64,000 bases of DNA from Gracilaria gracilis (Eukaryota; Rhodophyta; Florideophyceae; Gracilariales; Gracilariaceae), in the NCBI GenBank assembly GCA_030374805.1, contig JARGSG010000218.1, forward strand, positions 806,001 through 870,000. The letters are read 5' to 3'. Positions 1 through 8,890 of this stretch are shown in pieces (within the stretch, counting starts at the first letter, position 1; every line of letters begins with the position of its first letter). Under the pieces are notes generated by a model that worked only from the letters and a program-made list of their open reading frames with translations, had not been told where the DNA came from and did no database searches. The position numbers and the translations under genes are program-made.

Positions 1-6
1 ATGCCT

Positions 7-2169
7 CTACGCTTCCTCCTGGTCGTTTTCCTGGTGGGGAGCAGGCTCCTCGACCAGTGTGACGGCCTGTGTCGGTCTTGGTGAGTACGTCTGGCGAGGC
101 TGTCCGCCCTGGCGATATCCTACATCGTCCTTCGGGGTATCAGTTTTCCGTCCGGTCTGGTAGGCACTGTAATAGCCTTCCTCGCGGCGTTGCTGATAAT
201 TAGCCTCCCGTATGGCCAGCAGCTTCTCCTTTAGGTCCGGGGGGAGCAACTGACAGCAGTTGGGCTCCCGCGAGAGGCAAATCCGACACGGTCTAACTGG
301 TGCCTGCCCCTGGGGTTGCTGTACCCTGGAGCTGGCAGGACTGGGGTAAGACCGAACGGACTGAGCCGGCGTTGAAGCCGAGGGCGTAGTGGGAGGCGAG
401 GGCATGGAAGACGCGCGGGATACCGCGAGAACATGTTCCTCGTCTTCATCCGATACGGAATAGATCGATTCCGACGGGGTATCGATACTGTGAACCTTCC
501 GGGCGGTACGAGAGGACTCTTTCCGAACGGTTGGCTTTTGAGTATCGACCCGAACGGACTGTCTACGTGAGGCACGATGGGTGTCTCCGTACGATTCCGC
601 GTAACGGGCAAGTGCATCGTATCCGATATTGGGATGCGAGGTGAGGTGATTCCTCACCTTTGACCGTATGGCGGCAAGGAGACCTTCGACGAAGATCCCC
701 TTCAAATTCCGATCGGTAAAGACATTTCCGCAACGGAGGGCTTTCGTCCAGAGCTTCTGGGCGAATTCCGTTTCGAACATGCCTGACGCTTGGCGGTAGA
801 GGGTGACCTCTGCGGCCGCGTCGGCAATGATCTCATCCGTTGCGTACGTGGTCAACAGAAAGTTGACTACCTCTTCGTACGTATGGAGAGACTCATCCCG
901 AGTACGGTCGACAGCGCCAGACTCACCCTCGAGCCGAGACTGAACCAGAGCGTGCGCCGGTCCGGTCAGGTAAAACTGGAAACACCAGAGGGCTGCCCCC
1001 TCAGTGAGTCCGTTGTGGTTGCAAGCGGTTTTAAACCGCTGTAAGAAATTGAGCACCGATATCGGATCCGTCCCGGAAAAGGAATGACCCTTCATCTGGA
1101 CATTCAATTTCTTTTGGTAGCGCGCAATCTTGCGCGCCACCCGCGAATTGTACGTCTGGCTCCTCCTGAGCAACCTGTACGTACGGTAGTCCACCACTTT
1201 GGCGAACTTCTCGTTCAAGGGCCTGATGCGTTTTAGCATCAACCTGTCCGAACGGGAACGATACCGATCGGACTTCCCCCTCCGTCGAGGGCTGCGGGAG
1301 TGTCGGTCGACTTCCGAATCCGTGCGGTCGTCATCCGACGATGACTCCGAAGAGTCCGAGTCCGTTCTGGCTGATCTTCGCCTTCTCTGGCGGCGACGTT
1401 CTTTCCGTTTACGGGGCGCGTCATCCGAATCGGAACTTCCGCTCGGTCTACCGCCTCTGTGGCGGCGATTCCTCCTCTCGTCGGAGGAATCTCCTGAGCT
1501 TCCGTTCGGATGGTCCTGCGGGTTGACTGGCGGGAGGTACACTCCGGTCGGACCCCTCGTTGGGCCCTTCTTCAGTTCCGGTCGGTGTTGCCTCTCGCCG
1601 CTAGCGGGTGCATTGTCCGTACGGTCAATAAAAGATTTGGGTGGGTGGGTCGGTAGCTGAGCTACCAGTGCGGCCAGTGTACTGTTCAGAGCTGACGTAG
1701 CAGGTTCCGAACGGTCTGTCTTCAGGATATTCCTGACCATATCTTGTACGATCGGTGGAATATCCTGGTGCAGAAGCGCCGGGATTCGGTCCTTGAGGTA
1801 CGTCTCCACTGCCATGGGGACGTGGACCTCAATTTCCGTTCGGAGACTCTGCAGGGCGTAGGGAGCGATCCCTGCCCAGAGTTCCCGTGCGGTAGTCCGT
1901 TCGGTAAGGAGTGGCGGCGCGGGGCCAGCTTCGCCCCGCGGCGTCTTCTCCGTTCCGGGAAAGGGAGCGAGCGCGATTGCCTCGTCCTCGTTCCGTTCGG
2001 ACTTAGACCTATTACGTGCGGAACCGTCTCGGATAATCCGTTCGGGCTCCTCTGAAGGCGTGACGTAGGCCGTCGCGTTACTTCGGGTGCTCCGGCGGCC
2101 AACCGAAGCAGCATCCGAAGCGGCGCGAATTGCGACCGGTACGGACTTTGCGGAGTCTTTTTCGACCAA
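7..2169 (-). CDS. Gag protein of Gypsy element G1, arginine/serine-rich
   Basis: Open frame of 720 residues starting with MVEKDSAKSVP. The N-terminal third is charged and low in complexity. Residues about 220-310 are very rich in Arg, Ser and Asp, with many RS, RR and SD runs like SR proteins, which suggests RNA or nuclear-speckle binding. From about residue 340 there is a capsid-like helical region of Retrotrans_gag type (FSGTDPISVLNFLQRF, then WCFQFYLTGPAHALV, then FAQKLWTKALRCGN). Near the C terminus is a small Cys cluster (CRICLSREPNCC) rather than a standard zinc knuckle. Gag would coat element RNA in cytoplasmic particles. The DNA is packed with CCGWWCGG octamers. The frame ends just inside the window edge. 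Confidence 0.75.
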   Translation of the reverse strand: MVEKDSAKSVPVAIRAASDAASVGRRSTRSNATAYVTPSEEPERIIRDGSARNRSKSERNEDEAIALAPFPGTEKTPRGEAGPAPPLLTERTTARELWAGIAPYALQSLRTEIEVHVPMAVETYLKDRIPALLHQDIPPIVQDMVRNILKTDRSEPATSALNSTLAALVAQLPTHPPKSFIDRTDNAPASGERQHRPELKKGPTRGPTGVYLPPVNPQDHPNGSSGDSSDERRNRRHRGGRPSGSSDSDDAPRKRKERRRQRRRRSARTDSDSSESSSDDDRTDSEVDRHSRSPRRRGKSDRYRSRSDRLMLKRIRPLNEKFAKVVDYRTYRLLRRSQTYNSRVARKIARYQKKLNVQMKGHSFSGTDPISVLNFLQRFKTACNHNGLTEGAALWCFQFYLTGPAHALVQSRLEGESGAVDRTRDESLHTYEEVVNFLLTTYATDEIIADAAAEVTLYRQASGMFETEFAQKLWTKALRCGNVFTDRNLKGIFVEGLLAAIRSKVRNHLTSHPNIGYDALARYAESYGDTHRASRRQSVRVDTQKPTVRKESSRTARKVHSIDTPSESIYSVSDEDEEHVLAVSRASSMPSPPTTPSASTPAQSVRSYPSPASSRVQQPQGQAPVRPCRICLSREPNCCQLLPPDLKEKLLAIREANYQQRREEGYYSAYQTGRKTDTPKDDVGYRQGGQPRQTYSPRPTQAVTLVEEPAPHQENDQEEA

Positions 2170-2607
2170 AGATCCTTAACCCATTTCTCCGTGCGGACGA
2201 TGACTCACACTGTACGTATCGGTTCCACGATCGGTTCTGCTGCTCCGTACGGTCTCGAATTCCACTTCTAAGTCGGGAGACCAATGTGGTATAATGCACA
2301 AAAAGGGAGAGAGTCCGAAGCGGTCTTGAGACTGGAGCGGCGGTAGCGTACAGTCTTGTGACTGTAATGAATCCGAGCGGAGAGAAGGGGCGGAAGCACC
2401 GGGCGGTCGAGGGGAGAGTGGACGATTGGTATCACCAGGCACGTACAGGAACGCGCGGAAGGGTACGAACGGTCTGAGAAACCCAACAAAGGAGTAGCCG
2501 TGCGGTCTATCGTTAGTGCAAACTAGCGAAGAAGACGTTCGGCAGAAGATGCTTGTCGTTTACGATTGGGGCCTCGGGAGATCCGAGCTACAACTAAATA
2601 TCGGGTC

Positions 2608-2817
2608 TGGGCCCCATTACTAACTACTGTACGATCGGTCTAATTTGCACTATCACTACCAAGTCCGTACACGTGGCCAACTTGTACGATGCGCCAACCC
2701 GTCCGGCACTTGATCACCAAATCGTACACGTGGCGGTGCCACGGCACCAGCCCATCGTGCACTACCCCTTCGTACGTGAACGGCTGATCGGATACACCAT
2801 GCACCAACTCGGGCCCA
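2608..2817 (-). repeat. 5' LTR of Gypsy G1 (210 bp)
   Basis: The segment begins TGGGCCC and ends GGGCCCA, giving the TG...CA termini and short inverted repeat of an LTR. To its right is integrase-coding DNA of G2 in the same orientation, cut abruptly. To its left is the G1 leader. Only one copy is in the window, so the boundaries rest on the inverted ends and the abrupt junction. No clear tRNA-type primer site follows it. Confidence 0.6.
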
Positions 2818-4310
2818 CTATACTACAATACAATATATCTGATATTGAGAGTGAATGATGTCCATATTCCATGTAAAATGGGCTAAACTTAGTAGCATCA
2901 TTATTAGTATTGTTGTATGCATATTCTAATCCAGGTAAATACTTTACCCAATCGCGTTGTGTGTAGGATACATAACAACGGATCATTTCTTGCATGGTTC
3001 TAAACATGCGTTCAGTTTGCCCATCAGTTTGTGGCTGGAAAGATGTTGATAAGTTCAATCGGATATTCAGTAGTTTCGTAAGAGAACTCCAGAAATTACT
3101 TGTGAATCTTGAGTCTCTATCTGATATGATAACACGTGGTAATCCGTGGTGTTTGAATATTTCTCTGTTGAATACCTCAGCAATAAATGGAGCTTTGGTA
3201 TCTGATTGAAGTGGTATAAAGTGTACTCTTTTTGTTAACTTATCTACGACTGCCATAACGCCGGTATATTCATTACTTTTTGGTAACTCGAATATGAAGT
3301 CCATAGATATTACTTCCCATTTCTTTGTTGGTGGAGGAAATGGTAAGAGTGGTCCTTGCGAGTTTTGATTACTCGATTTCGCCTTTTGGCATCTTTCACA
3401 TTCGGTAACGTATTTCTTAAGGTCTTGTTTAGTTGTATTCCAGAAGTAATGTCTTCTTAATAGAAGCAATGTCTTTTGATAGGATCTGTGTCCTCCTTGT
3501 AATGAAACATGGTTATCATGTAGTAATGTCTTTCTAATATTTCCTTCTGGTATACATAGCCTGTTCTCGAAGTATAGTCTTTTCCCAACCCGTTTATATG
3601 GTTCTGTCGGTTCCCGGAATTGGCTAGAGAACTAAGGATCGTTATAGTACTCTTTTGAAAGCTTGTTCAATTTTTCCTCAGAAATTTTGACTGTAGTGAT
3701 ATTAAAAAGTCGTTTAATGACCTCAATAGGTGTTTTTCGTTTCTCTTTATCCTTTCGTGATAAGGTTCTGCTACTTTGTTCTCCTTTCCTTTTATATAAC
3801 ATAAGGTATAGTCAAATTCTTGCATATATTCAACCCATCGGGCTTGTTTTCTAGACAGAATCTTTTGTGTCTCCAGGTACTTTAAAGGATGATGATCAGT
3901 GTAAATGGTAAATTTCGATCCATGTAGATATGAACGCCACGTTCGCAAAGCGAATATGATGGCTAATAATTCTCTTTCGCCTGTAGCGTAATTCTGTTCT
4001 GCTTCATTGACTTTTCTTGAAGCATAAGCTATAGGTCGTCTTCCAGACTTATCCGTCTGTGACAAAACAGCCGCTAATCCAATAGCTGAAGCATCAGTGG
4101 TTACTTCGTATGTTAGACGTGGATTAGCACATCTTAATATTGGAGAAGTGGATAAGACACTTTGAAGAGTATTGAAAGCATCACCATCTTGTTCTTTGCC
4201 CCATTCGAAGGCTACTTTGTCTTTCACAAGATTACTTATTGGACTTGCTATTTTTGAGAAGTCCTTTACAAACTTGCGGTAATAATTGCATATGCCTAAG
4301 AAGCTTTGTA

Positions 4311-4337
4311 CACCCAGTAACCGTAATTAGAGTGGGT
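4311..4337. repeat. left terminal inverted repeat of P1
   Basis: 27 bp, beginning CACCCAGTAACCG. It pairs with 6338-6364 with one mismatch. The preceding bases are TA. Confidence 0.9.
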
Positions 4338-4599
4338 AACGCTAATTGACGAAGCCGTTTCGTGGTCGAGGCAACAGAAAATAATGTGGGCCACATTGTC
4401 AATGGTACCACACTAATAAGAGTTCAAATGCAAATAAAGTGGCTCACATTATTTATTTCATACTTAATTAGTGTGGGTGGCAACAAACTACGTATGCGTC
4501 ATCCTTCCATAATTTCTCCATCAAAGTGATTGCGATGCTTTGCAATCACCCCTTGAAGCTTTGGAAAGAGCTGCCTCTCCTCCCAGAGCCCATTTACGT

Positions 4600-6126
4600 T
4601 CAATGCCATCCCGTCCTTATCATAGCCTTGCGAGAATACGTCAGACCATCAGCGTCCCTCTGCCTGTTAACATCCTGCACCGCAAGGCGAGACAATCGGA
4701 GAAAATAGCTTTTACCAGGGTTAACCACCTTCCCTGAACTCGACCATGCTCCGCTCTTGATCTTCTTCATTTTGTAGCGCTCCCACCGCGCGTTCCAAGC
4801 GCTTTTTATCTTATGGATGATAAAAGAATCAGCGGGCTGCACCATATCTGCGGCATTAGGCGGGAAGTATCGGACTTCGGTGTTAATCTCTGCTGCAGCT
4901 CCAAGCAACTCCGGTGTCGTATTGTGCCCACTGCAGTTGTCGACATACATTATTCGCTTTCGATTGTGTGGCAGCTTATTGATAACTCTACTTTCGCGGA
5001 GCCACTGCGGCATTACCGAAGTGTCCATCCAACCCTTAGGACCACTTCTGTACGACACATTCGGAACATCATCTGGAACACCCCTTATGGGATAGGATCG
5101 GTTTTGGTTCTGAAACACTAAGAAAACTGGTTCAATCTTGGCGTTAACTCCACCGCTGATACGTACCACCATCGTCATACCCTCGCCTTCTGACACGACA
5201 TCCGAGTATTTCACTTCCCGTTCACCACAAAACCCAAGCGTTCGCCCATTATCTAGATTGATTTGGAAGTGGGTTTCTTCTGCATTCTCGACATTCTCTT
5301 CATTTAGATGCCCACCTCGAAAAGCGCTTGCCATGCGACCGAGATGGTATGCAACTGTCTTGTCAATGGACTCCTGCTTTTCCGGCGAGATCAGATATTT
5401 CCCTGTGTGAGCACGACTCACCATTCGATGGCGATCTGTGAAGTTTTGGATCCAACGCCTCGTAATTTGCGTAGCAATGGCGTTACCGGTAGTGCAATCA
5501 ATCATATTCTTGTGGTAAGATGGCTTGTCTGATGAACTGATTAGGTCTAATTCCAAAGTCTGGAGAGTTTTGCAGTTGAACTTCACACCTAATTTGCGCA
5601 AGCGGTCAAACTCACTGACCATATCGAACTGCAGTTCGAGCACCCACTGTCTTGTTTTGCGCCCACGTCCGGCCCGCACCTTTAGGTTGACTCGTTTGGT
5701 TCCCTTGTATGTGTTGCGGGTGATTGTGGATCCTGAACCACGATTGAGGGATCCTCCGTTTTCGTCAACATATTCGTAACGTGTCTTCCACAGTCGGCTT
5801 GCCTTCATTAAATTAGCCTTGTCGTTACTGCGAAATAACGACGGGAACTGGGCAACCGCTTTCGATTTGACGTGCTTTGAACCGTGGGTAACTGCATGTT
5901 TTGTCATCCAGGACGCAATTCTTGTACGATCTGTTATTGTGAGCACATTGTTTACAGCTCTTTTTGATTTAACTGCGTCATTTGCGCTGGTTTCGATGGG
6001 ATTGGCGGTTTGAGGTTCGCCGTTTGGGTCATCTTGAGCGATAACAGAAGGAGTAGGGTCTGAGCGAGGCAATGTTGCGCGCTGAAAGGCTGCCAAGATG
6101 GGCGATCCAGTGGTTGGCACGTTCAT
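4600..6126 (-). CDS. pogo-family transposase (DDE_1) of P1
   Basis: A protein of 508 residues that would cut and reinsert the surrounding transposon in the nucleus. An N-terminal region with helix-turn-helix character (about residues 60-115, around RIASWMTKHAVTHGSKHVKSK) probably binds the TIRs. The DDE_1 core contains a first Asp region (THFQINLDNGRT), the second at MYVDNCSGHN, and a third Asp in the pogo-typical block YFPPNAADMVQPADSFI followed by a basic helix. The ATG at 6126 is the first in frame after an upstream in-frame stop. The frame is uninterrupted and length is normal for the family. The second half of the DDE core is clear; the N-terminal DNA-binding assignment is an inference. 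Confidence 0.85.
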   Translation of the reverse strand: MNVPTTGSPILAAFQRATLPRSDPTPSVIAQDDPNGEPQTANPIETSANDAVKSKRAVNNVLTITDRTRIASWMTKHAVTHGSKHVKSKAVAQFPSLFRSNDKANLMKASRLWKTRYEYVDENGGSLNRGSGSTITRNTYKGTKRVNLKVRAGRGRKTRQWVLELQFDMVSEFDRLRKLGVKFNCKTLQTLELDLISSSDKPSYHKNMIDCTTGNAIATQITRRWIQNFTDRHRMVSRAHTGKYLISPEKQESIDKTVAYHLGRMASAFRGGHLNEENVENAEETHFQINLDNGRTLGFCGEREVKYSDVVSEGEGMTMVVRISGGVNAKIEPVFLVFQNQNRSYPIRGVPDDVPNVSYRSGPKGWMDTSVMPQWLRESRVINKLPHNRKRIMYVDNCSGHNTTPELLGAAAEINTEVRYFPPNAADMVQPADSFIIHKIKSAWNARWERYKMKKIKSGAWSSSGKVVNPGKSYFLRLSRLAVQDVNRQRDADGLTYSRKAMIRTGWH

Positions 6127-6337
6127 TTGGTGGAATGGAACAGTGCAAGGAATGGGGATGATAGAACTGGAATGGTGGTGGTAACAAGTTGTTTGGTCCC
6201 ACTGTATGTCCTAGCCTACCCACAGAAGTTCGCGCCTAAAGCTGAGCCATTACCCACATTAATTTAGGCAGCTTCGAAGGCGCTATGCACCGTAAATAAG
6301 CTGGCCCACACTATATCCGTTACCACATTAATAAACC

Positions 6338-6364
6338 ACCCACTCTAATTACGGTCACTGGGTG
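6338..6364. repeat. right terminal inverted repeat of P1
   Basis: 27 bp, ending CACTGGGTG and followed by TA. It is the inverted partner of 4311-4337. Confidence 0.9.
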
Positions 6365-8789
6365 TACTTCTTTTACGTTTGTTGGGATTTCCCATTGCAT
6401 TATGGCATTGACCTTTTTTGGGTCTGGTTTTATTCTCTCATATGATATGATATGTCCTAAGTATTCTAGTTCTTGTTTCATGAATGTGCTCTTGGAAAGT
6501 TTTCCATATAGTTTTCGTTTCCGTAGTACACTTAGTACTCTTCGTATATGTTTGAGGTTTTCATTCTTGGTTTTACTGTAGATGAGAATATCCTCTAGAT
6601 ATACCATCAAAAACTCATCTAAGTATGGACGTAGTATTGTATTCATTAGAGTTTGAAAACATCCTGGAGCACCAGTTAATCCAAATGGCGTTACTAGGTA
6701 TTCGAACAACCCATATCGTGTTCTGAATGCAGTATTCTCTACATCCTCGAGTTTAATACGTGTCTGATTATATCCTGCTCTTAGATCAAGAGAGTTGAAG
6801 TATTTTGCTCCTTGAAGCTGGTCTCCTACTACGTCTATACGCGGTAATGGTACTTTGTTTTTTATTGTTCTTTTATTCAAGGCTCTGTAGTCAATGCACA
6901 TCCTAAGTCCTCCATCTTTCTTGGGTGTGAACAATACTGGGCTTCCCCATGGGCTAATACTGGGTCTTGTGAATCCTAGGCTCAGTAAATGTTCTATTTG
7001 TTTCTTCATTTCTTGCACTTCCTTTGGGGGAAGCTTATACATAGGTCCCATTTTTGGTTGTGAATCATCTTGTAATTTAATCTCCATTTCCACCAATCTC
7101 TTGGGTGGTGATCCTTTCAGGAGGTCCTCCGGGAATACATCTTGGTATTCTTCAAGTATCTTTTTTATTTGTTCATCTTCTGGAATATCTTCTTTGATAA
7201 TTATGTTATTTATTTGAACGTTTTTCTTTGGTTTAATTACTACGTAGTATATTTCACGTTGTTGTTTCTTCACGAGCTTCATAAAATTTTGTTTATTTAG
7301 AACAAGTTTCTCTTGGGAGTGCTGTCGTTTCAAAGTTTTTGCGTCCAGAATAAAATTTTTTCCATTAAGGAGTAAGGTCATGGAATGTTTTCTCCAGTCT
7401 ATGTGTGGATTATAGAATTCTAACCAGGTTTGAGCAAGAATGACATCATAACCTATTGAATCCACTATATAAGGGTGGATGTCAAACTTGGCGTCCCCGA
7501 TCTTAATGGATAAAGTGTCTAAACATTGTTCCATTGGAACTAATGTTCCATCCCAAGGCTCAGCTTTGACATCGGTACTTCTTCTTTGGAGATTCAATAT
7601 ATCTGCATATTCTTTAGATATGAATATGTCTTCACAACCGCAATCGATTAGAATATTACATGGTTCCTTGTGATGATGTGTAGTAGCGTCTCCGTTGTAT
7701 ATTAGTAAATTTGACGCATGATTTCTTTTTATATTGCATAATTTTATAACTTTTTTGTCCTTTTCGGTTTGTTTCTTCTTGTAATGTACATCGACCTCAT
7801 TAGAGTACGTGGGCTTATGGCCTGCTTTTGATGACCTACTCTTTAGTATTCTTGGGCACGTAGACCAGGATGCACTCAAAGGCGTTTATGCATCCAAGGA
7901 CGACATCCTTTACGATGGCATTTAAAACATAAGTCATCCTTAAGGTGTCTTGATCCTTCTTCGTTATTCAACCTATTCCTGCCTTGGTAGCGATTTATAT
8001 TACCAATTTCCATAGGTACGGGTTCATTTCTTCTGTTTCCATTTTTCTTATTTGTATTAGAAGTCCATTGTTTTCGGAATCCCATAATTGTTCTATAGAT
8101 ACTATCCATTCGATCTGCCAAGCTCATTGCTTCATGCAAGTTGGTTAGTCCAGTTCGTTCGAGTTCAATGCGAATATTATGACGCAGACCTTGTGAATAA
8201 TGAAATAGCTGTTCATCTTTAATTATGTTCGGAACTTGTAGTAGCCATTTGGTGAACTCTTTGTTATAATATGAAACAGCAACAAGTTTTCCAACTTGTT
8301 TTATATTTGAAAGCATTTTACGTGCATTTAGTTCTCTGTTTTGCTGGTTCAAAATACTCTAGCAACTTTTTCTTGAATCCTTCATACGTACTCACTTCTG
8401 CAGCGTTATTCATATTTACCAGTTCCCACCATTCTAGTGCAGGAACAGTCATAAATCTTACCTTATACATTATGTTTTTGTCATCAGGTACGGTTGCGTG
8501 AATACTAGCAAATATGTTTTCTGTGGTTTATAGATATGATCTGGCATATCTTTCTGATAACTTTTCGGGTTCTCCAGATTTTAGGAAATTACTATGGTGT
8601 TCATGGTTACTTACCCCATTTGTCAACTTTTCATTTAGCTGCATTACTTGGGCCAGCAGTTGTTCTAAAACATTTACTCTATTTTGTAAGTCATGAATAT
8701 CTGTATCCATCGTGGTGATAAAGATGTATAATTGTACTTGGATTTCTTTTCTTCTACGGTTTGTAGTGGTTTTGGAATTTTTTTTGTTG

Positions 8790-8890
8790 CACACTTGTCT
8801 AGTACTTAGTTTAATATGGTTGTGCGGTTTTTATTTCAAGTGTACTTATGATTAATACAACAAGGGGGGCATTATTGTGTGATATAACAC
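8790..8890 (-). repeat. probable LTR-derived end of Gypsy G2
   Basis: On the minus strand the segment starts TGTTATATCACACAATAATG, contains an AATAAA signal, and lies just upstream of the gag region of G2. No second copy is in the window, so the boundaries are approximate. Confidence 0.35.

Larger units (their letters stand above)
1..2817 (-). mobile_element. Gypsy-type LTR retrotransposon G1, 5' part only (continues left of the window)
   Basis: The piece reads right to left: one LTR (2608-2817), a leader of about 440 bases, then gag (2169-7). The pol region and second LTR would lie left of the window. The right LTR edge abuts the integrase region of another Gypsy element (G2), so G1 inserted into G2 and is the younger of the two. 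The visible gag frame looks whole. I assign Gypsy from the Retrotrans_gag-like core in gag; pol is not visible, so the superfamily is an inference. Confidence 0.75.
4311..6364 (-). mobile_element. pogo-like DNA transposon P1 inserted in Gypsy G2
   Basis: This 2054-bp element has 27-bp terminal inverted repeats (4311-4337 and 6338-6364, starting CACCCAGT) that differ at one position. It is flanked by TA on both sides (4309-4310 and 6365-6366), the target duplication of the Tc1/mariner-pogo group. It encodes one transposase on the minus strand. Removing it leaves the Gypsy pol reading intact across the site, which confirms the boundaries. TIRs, duplication and a long open transposase frame make it look like a complete, fairly recent insertion. 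Confidence 0.9.
2818..8890 (-). mobile_element. Gypsy-type LTR retrotransposon G2, old, broken, with two later insertions
   Basis: Reading right to left, the parts are: LTR-like end (about 8790-8890), gag region (about 7880-8720), protease and reverse transcriptase (about 6370-7880), RNase H (about 3670-4300) and integrase (about 2820-3470). Diagnostic motifs are the aspartic protease core ILIDCGCEDIF, the RT segments GFTRPSISPWGSPVLF and LMVYLEDILIYSK, the RNase H segment YTDHHPLKYL, and an integrase with an HHCC-like finger plus ISDRDSRFTSNFW. The RT-RNase H-IN order is that of Ty3/Gypsy. The copy has several breaks and its 3' end was removed by G1. A pogo-like transposon sits between RT and RNase H. 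It is the oldest LTR element here. Confidence 0.8.

Noticed and set aside
1199-1660. Arg/Ser-rich plus-strand frame opposite G1 gag
   Set aside because: Antisense shadow of the Arg/Ser-rich gag region. The palindromic octamers keep several frames open.
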